A DNA stretch of 50,726 bases, taken from positions 1 to 50,726 of the forward strand of contig JAUZPM010000008.1 of the NCBI GenBank assembly GCA_030705925.1. The letters are read 5' to 3'. Each line of letters starts with the position of its first letter. The first letter of the stretch is position 1. A program made the translations under genes and the position numbers. This DNA is from Bacillota bacterium. GTDB taxonomy: Bacteria; Bacillota; Clostridia; Oscillospirales; Feifaniaceae. Under the pieces are notes generated by a model, which did no database searches, was not told the DNA's origin, and saw nothing but the letters and a program-made list of their open reading frames with translations. This document shows positions 45,196 to 50,726 of the stretch, in pieces.

Positions 45196-45639
45196 TTAAC
45201 CATTTATATTATAGTGTTCTGCAAGCTTATTGCTGGCAGTTGCAAGTTTATGTAGGTAAATAAAAGGCCCGACTATAATTAAAGAGCCAAGCACATTCCA
45301 TAACCAATAATCTTTTGCGCCAAAATCGTATTTTATGTTACGACGTATCAACTCACAGCTAATACGTTCTGAAATTTTGTGAAACCATACTAAAAAAGCA
45401 ATACCAATCGTTACCGGACCGACTAAAAACGCTAATAGACAATAATGCATCGTTTTTTGACCATCGTAACGACTTGCAATGATGTTAATGTCACTTGAAA
45501 TGCCTGAGAAAAACACTATAGGATAAATTCCTAATGTAACTATTCCTAAAAGGATCAATTTAGCTAAACTACGATTTTTTTTCAATTGCCCAATCGGCGC
45601 AGTTGATACCTGATAACTTTGTGGTGTTTGCGCACCCAT
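45196..45639 (-). CDS. DUF4234 domain membrane protein
   Basis: This 147-aa protein carries the DUF4234 pattern: a basic start, then ILLGIVTLGIYPIVFFSGISSDIN, a second helix pair (HYCLLAFLVGPVTIGIAFLVWFHKI) and a fourth helix near the C-terminus, with about four membrane segments. Function is unknown. The start ATG 45639 has GGGGG seven bases upstream; an in-frame ATG eight codons earlier lies before that site. It has a consensus promoter and its own terminator. Confidence 0.8.
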   Translation of the reverse strand: MGAQTPQSYQVSTAPIGQLKKNRSLAKLILLGIVTLGIYPIVFFSGISSDINIIASRYDGQKTMHYCLLAFLVGPVTIGIAFLVWFHKISERISCELIRRNIKYDFGAKDYWLWNVLGSLIIVGPFIYLHKLATASNKLAEHYNING

Positions 45640-45683
45640 TCGAAAGCCCCCAATATAATACATTTTTTGCTAAAATTTCTTAT

Positions 45684-45712
45684 ATAATACCTCAATTCTC
45701 CTTTTATGTCAA
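45684..45712 (-). promoter_or_regulatory. Promoter of the DUF4234 gene
   Basis: TTGACA (45712-45707) and TATTAT (45689-45684) on the minus strand have a 17-base spacer. The remaining 45713-45882 of this 306-base intergenic region shows nothing I can name. Confidence 0.72.
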
Positions 45713-45882
45713 TATGTTTAAAATGGATATTGTCAGCATAATTGTATTTAACTGCTGTTTTCGTAACATTATGTTTCTTCAAACATTCTATTAGCGATCG
45801 CCTATATTGCAACGTTAATGTTTCTTATTCATAGCGAATATACAGTTCCCTTGCTTGTTTTAACATATCAGTTGTAATTCTA

Positions 45883-45915
45883 CATATTGAAAATTATTAC
45901 AATATGTGCCATAAT
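45883..45915 (+). promoter_or_regulatory. Promoter of the lipoprotein gene with overlapping dyad
   Basis: TTGAAA (45887-45892), 17 bases, CATAAT (45910-45915). A 7-bp inverted repeat CATATTG/CAATATG (45883-45889 and 45900-45906) overlaps the -35 box and could bind a regulator. Confidence 0.5.
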
Positions 45916-45945
45916 ATGTTGCAATATATAAAGGGGGAATTGTAC

Positions 45946-46311
45946 GTGAAACATTTTAAACTTATGGGGGTTTTCTTGTGTTGCCTGCTATTGTGCATTA
46001 GTTTTGCATCATGCAGCAGCAATAATGACAAAAGAACGATGGATGATTTTATCAAAGCATATCAAGATGCAGGAATTACGGTTGATAAAAGTGAAAAGCC
46101 CTTTTTCTCAATGATCGGGGCGATAGATGGGGTAATCTTTGACATAAACGGCAGTACTGTTAAAATTTATCAATATAAAGATATAGCTACTTATGAAAAG
46201 TCAAAAAAAGATTATAATATGATTTCTAGCTGGCCAGTAAATGGTGTATTCGTGTTGGAATCAACTAATGCAAAGGCTACGGAGATTTTTAATAGCGTAA
46301 AACGAAAATAG
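45946..46311 (+). CDS. Small lipoprotein of unknown function
   Basis: This 121-aa protein starts at GTG 45946, with GGGGG eight bases upstream. The N-terminus KHFKLMGVFLCCLLLCISF is a signal peptide ending in the lipobox FASC, so it should be lipid-anchored outside. The mature part (about 95 aa) is one small alpha/beta domain (TMDDFIKAYQDAGITVDKSEK...NGSTVKIYQYKD), similar in feel to small clostridial stress lipoproteins, but I do not recognise the family. It is followed by a 19-bp terminator stem. Confidence 0.75.
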   Translation: MKHFKLMGVFLCCLLLCISFASCSSNNDKRTMDDFIKAYQDAGITVDKSEKPFFSMIGAIDGVIFDINGSTVKIYQYKDIATYEKSKKDYNMISSWPVNGVFVLESTNAKATEIFNSVKRK

Positions 46312-46344
46312 ATTTTTTTGGGACGATTTACGGTTTAACAGTGA

Positions 46345-46389
46345 AAAAAGCAGGTGTAGGTACAGCTTTTGTACCTACACCTGCTTTTT
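46345..46389. terminator. Long bidirectional terminator
   Basis: A perfect 19-bp stem (46345-46363 with 46371-46389), core GCAGGTGTAGGTAC, starts in A5 and ends in T5 around a seven-base loop. It separates the lipoprotein gene from the convergent HAAS gene. Confidence 0.92.
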
Positions 46390-46410
46390 CCTAAGCTGTA
46401 ATTAAACAGC

Positions 46411-46974
46411 TCACTTTGTGGCAAGGTTAAAAAACATAATGAGGAAAAAGTTAATATATGCCGTCCATATAACTATTTTCGGCGGAAGCAGCTTTTTGAA
46501 AATTATATTGAATAGACTGCCGATATACAAAACTAATAGTGGCGCCGATAAAACCATTCCGTTTATAACATTAGAATCGATTGCATGCCAGCCCAGTCTT
46601 CCGTTATCCTGACCTGCAACAGATAAAAAACCGGAGAGAGAGAATGAAAATCCGTATACAGTCATTAGAAATATTATTATAAAACTGCTGACTATTACCC
46701 ATTTATTGTAGATTAATTTTTTGATATCCATAACTTGGTCCTCCCGATAAATTTTATTGAACATTTTTGCGAGTTTACTCGGTTCTTCAAAAGTTTTGAT
46801 AGTATAGCTTATACTGCCGCTTAATCCGTAACCCTGTATCAAATATTCGTTATATTTGTCATAAAGGTTCTGTTCAACCTCCAGACAAATATGCTTGTTG
46901 ACATCCGAGTTTGTATTCAACCCTCCCGATAATGCTTTTATGTAAGCATCAAATTCAGGAATTCTGCTCTCCAT
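46411..46974 (-). CDS. HAAS/permease-prefix-type membrane protein
   Basis: This 187-aa protein has an N-terminal helical HAAS-like domain (FDAYIKALSGGLNTNSDVNK through FEEPSKLAKMFNKIY, about 1-85) and three membrane helices. Such proteins are regularly encoded with PadR regulators and are thought to pass envelope or transporter signals. The start is ATG 46974, with GGGGAG eight bases upstream and a 20-base overlap with padR. The in-frame extension to 47115 lies wholly inside padR and is rejected. Confidence 0.82.
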   Translation of the reverse strand: MESRIPEFDAYIKALSGGLNTNSDVNKHICLEVEQNLYDKYNEYLIQGYGLSGSISYTIKTFEEPSKLAKMFNKIYREDQVMDIKKLIYNKWVIVSSFIIIFLMTVYGFSFSLSGFLSVAGQDNGRLGWHAIDSNVINGMVLSAPLLVLYIGSLFNIIFKKLLPPKIVIWTAYINFFLIMFFNLATK

Positions 46975-47290
46975 AAATGATTCTCCCCATAGTACCCATA
47001 AAGGTTTTCCACTTTTTTCTTTCCTCTTCAACTGTCTTTTCGCCCTTTTGGGTAATCCTATAGTATTTTCTTCCCGGTCTTCCCTGTTCCTGCTGGCTCC
47101 AATAGCTTTCGACAAGCCCGTCCTTCTCCAGCTTATGAAGTGCCGGATAGAGGCTGCCCTCTTTTAATTGAACCTCATCGTTAGTTAATAGTGAAATCTC
47201 TTTTGTAATCTCATAACCATACTTATCGCCTTCGAGCAGTGCCGAAAGCAATATCAGAGACATATTTCCTTTTATTGAGTTGCTGGGCAT
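46955..47290 (-). CDS. PadR-family transcriptional regulator
   Basis: This 111-aa winged-helix regulator has the PadR hallmarks: LILLSALLEGDKYGYEITKEI, LKEGSLYPALHKLEKDGLVESYW and GRPGRKYYRITQKG. It precedes and overlaps its HAAS partner. A very strong site (AAGGAGGTGA) precedes the start. The consensus promoter upstream is covered by an 8-bp dyad, so it probably represses itself and the partner. Confidence 0.94.
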   Translation of the reverse strand: MPSNSIKGNMSLILLSALLEGDKYGYEITKEISLLTNDEVQLKEGSLYPALHKLEKDGLVESYWSQQEQGRPGRKYYRITQKGEKTVEEERKKWKTFMGTMGRIIYGEQNS

Positions 47291-47319
47291 AATGTCGTCA
47301 CCTCCTTTTTCTATATATC

Positions 47320-47356
47320 ATTATATACTATATACCTAGAATGTCAATGTATATAG
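47320..47356 (-). promoter_or_regulatory. padR promoter and operator
   Basis: On the minus strand TTGACA (47347-47342) and TATAAT (47325-47320) are perfect, with a 16-base spacer. The inverted repeat CTATATAC (47328-47335) and GTATATAG (47349-47356) brackets the -35 box, a likely PadR site. Confidence 0.75.
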
Positions 47357-47375
47357 AAAGAAATTTTTTCTATAT

Positions 47376-47409
47376 AAAAAACAGCAGCAGAAATTATCGT
47401 CTGCTGCTG
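47376..47409 (-). terminator. Terminator of the methyltransferase-like gene
   Basis: CAGCAGCAG and CTGCTGCTG form a 9-10-bp stem (47382-47390 and 47401-47409), followed on the minus strand by six T. Confidence 0.8.
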
Positions 47410-47461
47410 CTTAAGGAATATGTATATCTGGACATTTTTTTATTTACTGCCGGCATTTTAC

Positions 47462-48094
47462 TCAAAATACGAAGCCGGCAGCACTAAATAGTGCTGCTAA
47501 TACAAGTGCGGCGATTTGGCTCCTTGTTAAAAGGATGCAACTTACATTCTTGATATATACATTATATTCTTCGCCAAAGATTGGCTTTAGCTGCTTTTTT
47601 TCTTCGATAATTGCATTGGAATATTGAATAATTATAACTATCAGTGCAATGATCATTCCCGCAAAAGACCGGAGAGAAAGCATAAAGCCAGCCTGCAGTA
47701 TGATAAATGTTCCGTACATTGGATGCCTCACCTTGGCATAAAAGCCATTAACCAGTAATTTTTGCGGCATATGGCCTGTTTCACTTCTAGCACTGTGGTT
47801 TTGAACCGTTATCTTTGAAAGTCTAACGGTGCCATAGCAGTTTAGGATAAGTCCGAACGTAAAATAGACTAAATCAGCTTTTATAAATCTTACGCCACCA
47901 ACAGCAAACCATGTTTCGATGTCACCCCAGGGTCGAAAATCCGGAATATAGGCAAGGATATATCTGGCGAAATAATAAAGTAAAACATACCCTGCGATCC
48001 CCCATACAACACCACTGTACCTCTGTAGAACGTTGTTTTCCTGCAGCTTGTTATAGTATTTATCAAAATGAAGTTTCTCTTCATATTTCCGCAT
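47462..48094 (-). CDS. ICMT-like membrane methyltransferase family protein
   Basis: This 210-aa protein has about five membrane helices and the conserved core of isoprenylcysteine methyltransferase/PEMT-type enzymes: GFYAKVRHPMYGTF and the later EEKKQLKPIFGEEYNVYIKNV, which bind S-adenosylmethionine and lipid substrate. The bacterial substrate is unknown. AAAGGAG precedes ATG 48094. It is followed by a terminator and lies 62 bases downstream of the nucleoside phosphorylase gene. Confidence 0.82.
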   Translation of the reverse strand: MRKYEEKLHFDKYYNKLQENNVLQRYSGVVWGIAGYVLLYYFARYILAYIPDFRPWGDIETWFAVGGVRFIKADLVYFTFGLILNCYGTVRLSKITVQNHSARSETGHMPQKLLVNGFYAKVRHPMYGTFIILQAGFMLSLRSFAGMIIALIVIIIQYSNAIIEEKKQLKPIFGEEYNVYIKNVSCILLTRSQIAALVLAALFSAAGFVF

Positions 48095-48156
48095 AATTAT
48101 ATCTCCTTTAAGCGTAATTACAAATTAAAACGCCTATCGCTTCATTTATTCTCTAA

Positions 48157-48912
48157 TCAGATTCTTAAAGCTAACTCTAAAGCCATATAAAAACTTTTTA
48201 TCTGATGGGTTCCACCTGCATCCCCGAGTATTCGCCGATCCCATTCAGGAGAGTCTAAAAGGTCACCGCTAATTAAAAAATTATATAATTCAAGATTTCT
48301 GAAATCACACACTGCCTGAACCCCTGCACATTCCATTTCAACAGCAATACACCCTTCAGCCTTCCGCTTTTCCATGTTGCCGCGCGTTTCACGGTAAAAT
48401 GCATCGGTTGTCCAAGTTTTTCCTGTTACATATGGAATTCCAGCTTCACTTAAAAATGAAGCAACAAAATCAGAGTTCTTTATCTTTATATAATTTGATG
48501 CTTTTGCATAATGATATGAAAGCCCCTCATCCCGATAGGCGTCCGTCGGAACAATAACTTTACCTTCGGTAATATCTTTATCAAGACAACCACATGTTCC
48601 GAACATGATATATTTTTTAGCACCAATGAGACAGTGTGTTTCTTCAATGCACGCTCCTGCGCCAGCCGAACCGATCATTGTCATATAAAAAGCAATATCT
48701 TTTCCTTTATAGTTCAATTTATAACAAGGTATAGACCCGTTAGCGCTTTTAATTTCAGCAATTTTTACGCATGCAAATTGATTAATAATTTTAGCTATGA
48801 TTTGATTAGAAAAAGTAATTATACATATGTCGCATAACGCCTTGTGAGTTCCATAAATTTTTTCCGGAGATATAATCACTTCAGTGGCCACATCAAAAGT
48901 ATCGGTTATCAT
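48157..48912 (-). CDS. Nucleoside phosphorylase family protein
   Basis: This 251-aa PNP_UDP_1 enzyme cleaves nucleosides with phosphate. It has MTMIGSAGAGACIEE in the phosphate/ribose region, FGTCGCLDKDI and the nucleoside-site VEMECAGVQAVCDF followed by ISGDLLD with the catalytic Asp. The closest feel is to uridine or purine phosphorylase, but base specificity cannot be decided. GAGGAG precedes the start. The N-terminus lacks the usual GDPxR phosphate motif, so activity may differ from the classical enzymes. Confidence 0.82.
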   Translation of the reverse strand: MITDTFDVATEVIISPEKIYGTHKALCDICIITFSNQIIAKIINQFACVKIAEIKSANGSIPCYKLNYKGKDIAFYMTMIGSAGAGACIEETHCLIGAKKYIMFGTCGCLDKDITEGKVIVPTDAYRDEGLSYHYAKASNYIKIKNSDFVASFLSEAGIPYVTGKTWTTDAFYRETRGNMEKRKAEGCIAVEMECAGVQAVCDFRNLELYNFLISGDLLDSPEWDRRILGDAGGTHQIKSFYMALELALRI

Positions 48913-48950
48913 TTTCTCTCCTCACTGTCATAAATAAAATTCACAAAATA

Positions 48951-50726
48951 TCAAAACGTTTTAGATAACAGGTTGTACAACACCTGAGCCATCTGTGCCC
49001 TGCTTGTATATCCCAACGGATCAAGCTTTCCGCTGCTTCCGGAGATTATCCCGCCCGACACCAATGCGTTCATGGCGTCAAGCGCATAGCTCGAAACAGA
49101 GTCAGCGTCGGAAAAGCTCGAAACAGTTTGGCCGTTTGCACTTACTGAAAGTTCATTTATTGCCTTAAGCACTCTATAAAGCAATACCGCCATATCCTGT
49201 CTTGTTATCATTTTGTCCGGTTCAAACTTGTTGTCTCCAACACCCCCAGCTATTCCAAGCTGCTTTGCAGCCGCCAGATAGTCTGTATAGTAAGTATTGC
49301 CCGCATCTGAAAAATTGCTGGAATTAGCATCAGGGCTGATTCCATAAGCACGCATCAGCATTACGAGAAACTGACCTCTTGTAAGTGGGGCATCCGGATC
49401 GAAACAGTTATTGCTGGTGCCTGTTGTAATGCCTCTGGCGGCAATAAATGTTACCGCACCACTATACCATGCGCTTCCCGAAACATCACTGAACATGACC
49501 TTGTTGTATCCCACCGCATACTTGGAAAAATGCGAGGTTGTGAATTCCGCCATGCCTGTTGCTGTATTGTATGCGCCCTTGACAGTTTGAAGTTTTCCCA
49601 AATCGTCTATCCAGTAAACTACTATTGCTCTCGGATCTTCTCCGTCTTTCAAAGCATACGGCAAAGCAACGTTAATAGCACCGCCGCCGAATGTTGAAAC
49701 ATGTGCGCTGCCAACCATGACAGACAAATCGTAAACCGGTCTGTCTCCAACAGCTTTCTGAAGCGAAGAAGACAAGGCTGAATTATCCATAACAGCGATG
49801 CTGACATCGACATTGCCTGAAGAAGACGTTTTGCTGATGCTGTCAACTGCTTTACTGTCAAATGTAATTGATCCTAAACCGGTCTGAACTTTAACATCAG
49901 CATTTGTTTTGTCGGCAATATTGTCAAACGCACTCCTCTGCATATCTGCAGTAACTGATGCACTATCTGAGGATGAATTTACACTTATAATAACATTTGA
50001 AGATTTGCCTTGTTTTTCTGCGTCAGCGGCACTGTCTGCCATATTATTTAACGCAGAGGCTGCGACACTTGCTGTTACTTTTCCCAGCGCGTCACTTTTT
50101 CCGGCGGTTGTTGCAGTAAGGGTCGTAGTGTTTCCGCTTGTCTCCTGCTGTACATCCGATGCCGTTTTTGTTGTCCCGCCTCCTGAAAAGCCTGGTTGCG
50201 CTGCCGTATATCCCGGAACAATTACTATTACGTCTGCGCTTGCGTTATATCCGTCTTTAGCCGCATACCTCACGTCGTATGTTCCAGCTGCAAGACCGGT
50301 TATCACAGTTCCTGTAACGGCAGTATAATTTGTGTCTGCCGAGAGTTTGTATTCCATTGCCCAATCAGTACCCGTTATCTGTCCATCGGTGTTCCCCGAT
50401 GTCGTCGGCGCAACACCTGTTAATCCTGTTGGCGCAGGCTGATCCTTGATCTGTTCAGTATGAGAAGCCACTGTTACCTCTGTATCCGGGCTTGCGTTAT
50501 ATCCGTCCTTCTCCGCATATCTGACATAATAGGTTCCCGGTATCAAACCTGTAATCGTTGTCCCTGTTACAGGCGTATATGTGGAATCGCCGCTTAGTCT
50601 AAATTCCATATCCGTCGAAACACCCGTTATCTGCCCATCGGTGTTCGCCGATGTCGTCGGTGCTACTCCTGTTAATCCCGTTGGCGCAGGCTGATCCTTG
50701 ATCTGTTCAGTATGAGAAGCCACTGT
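48951..50726 (-). CDS. S-layer homology protein, C-terminal part (5' end outside the window)
   Basis: At least 591 residues of a large surface protein are present; the frame is open to the window edge, so the N-terminus is missing. In order: two 84-aa repeats (PAPTGLTGVAPTTS through GTYYVRYAEKDGYNAS), a Ser/Ala-rich region (about 180-390) with a beta-rich module, and three SLH domains. The SLH domains are FSDVSGSAWYSGAVTFIAAR, FSDAGNTYYTDYLAAAKQLG and FSDADSVSSYALDAMNALVS, which hold the protein on pyruvylated wall polymer. The SLH1 motif TRGQ and SLH2 TRQD are intact. The ligand of the repeats is unknown. Confidence 0.93.
   Translation of the reverse strand, partial: TVASHTEQIKDQPAPTGLTGVAPTTSANTDGQITGVSTDMEFRLSGDSTYTPVTGTTITGLIPGTYYVRYAEKDGYNASPDTEVTVASHTEQIKDQPAPTGLTGVAPTTSGNTDGQITGTDWAMEYKLSADTNYTAVTGTVITGLAAGTYDVRYAAKDGYNASADVIVIVPGYTAAQPGFSGGGTTKTASDVQQETSGNTTTLTATTAGKSDALGKVTASVAASALNNMADSAADAEKQGKSSNVIISVNSSSDSASVTADMQRSAFDNIADKTNADVKVQTGLGSITFDSKAVDSISKTSSSGNVDVSIAVMDNSALSSSLQKAVGDRPVYDLSVMVGSAHVSTFGGGAINVALPYALKDGEDPRAIVVYWIDDLGKLQTVKGAYNTATGMAEFTTSHFSKYAVGYNKVMFSDVSGSAWYSGAVTFIAARGITTGTSNNCFDPDAPLTRGQFLVMLMRAYGISPDANSSNFSDAGNTYYTDYLAAAKQLGIAGGVGDNKFEPDKMITRQDMAVLLYRVLKAINELSVSANGQTVSSFSDADSVSSYALDAMNALVSGGIISGSSGKLDPLGYTSRAQMAQVLYNLLSKTF
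50223..50726. repeat. Tandem 252-bp coding repeats
   Basis: Two units (50223-50474 and 50475-50726) encode 84-aa repeats. The segment TGAGAAGCCACTGT recurs exactly 252 bases apart, with a flank of about 49 bases identical except for one position, while the middle differs more. The array probably continues beyond the window. Confidence 0.85.

Noticed and set aside
46975-47115. In-frame extension of the HAAS protein
   Set aside because: It lies wholly inside padR, and the internal ATG has a good ribosome site.
1-50726. CRISPR array, tRNA or rRNA genes, complete insertion sequence
   Set aside because: No regular spacer-repeat pattern, cloverleaf, conserved rRNA segment or transposase reading frame was seen.
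50223-50726. Repeat array as non-coding satellite
   Set aside because: The 252-bp period keeps the reading frame and encodes clear 84-aa domains.

Overview
The window looks like a chromosome segment from a low-to-moderate GC, anaerobic, spore-forming Clostridia species, most like Oscillospiraceae/Ruminococcaceae. The evidence is the AGGAGG-type ribosome binding sites, the frequent TTG/GTG starts, consensus TTGACA/TATAAT promoters with U-tract terminators, a CwlD-like spore-cortex amidase, sigma-K/E-like promoters, the SigI/RsgI pair, the DUF5685, DUF6873 and DUF6442 families, and fermentative rhamnose degradation to 1,2-propanediol. No rRNA, tRNA or CRISPR array was found. The species assignment is inference.

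Layout. 1-3362 (minus): polyamine ABC operon potA-potB-potC-potD, with potD cut by the window edge. 3363-4328: RluC/RluD-type pseudouridine synthase. 4493-17293 (plus): housekeeping run with pyrE, radC, uvrB, uvrA, DUF5685 protein, J-domain protein, membrane protein, typA/bipA, membrane protein, CwlD-like amidase and radA. 17294-17651: intergenic region with a promoter and a multi-stem candidate RNA ahead of a DUF6873 (GME-fold) gene. 18393-19455: Xer-type recombinase preceded by a 28-bp perfect palindrome of dif-like size. 19464-21674: BlaI/BlaR1-type regulator pair with two clear operators. 21685-27456: rhaB-fucO-rhaA-rhaD operon and a divergent DeoR regulator. 27494-32313: ferritin-like protein with a sigma-K-like promoter, a non-coding dispersed repeat, rpsB-tsf, an LPG-synthase-type membrane protein and a Cys-rich protein that may be spore-associated.

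32354-40566 holds two different P-type ATPases. The first has SERCA-like ion-site motifs and lies behind a yybP-ykoY (Mn2+) riboswitch with its own terminator. The second carries Na+/K+-ATPase-like ion-site signatures (PEGLL, SNTPE, DLGTD) and is the first gene of an operon with two TrkA/RCK proteins, but no Trk/Ktr channel subunit is nearby. 40767-43917: sigI-rsgI and a secreted protein with four cadherin-like repeats. 44006-48912: small accessory genes (Xre/DUF6442 pair, DUF4234, lipoprotein, PadR/HAAS pair, ICMT-like methyltransferase, nucleoside phosphorylase), several with autoregulatory-looking dyads over their promoters. 48951-50726: C-terminal part of an S-layer (SLH) protein with near-identical 252-bp repeats, cut by the window end.

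The most interesting unexplained items are the ATPase-RCK-RCK operon, the structured element at 17385-17547, the dif-like palindrome beside the Xer gene, the conserved sequence shared by the 28.1-kb and 40.7-kb terminators, and the small inverted-repeat element at 44.0 kb.
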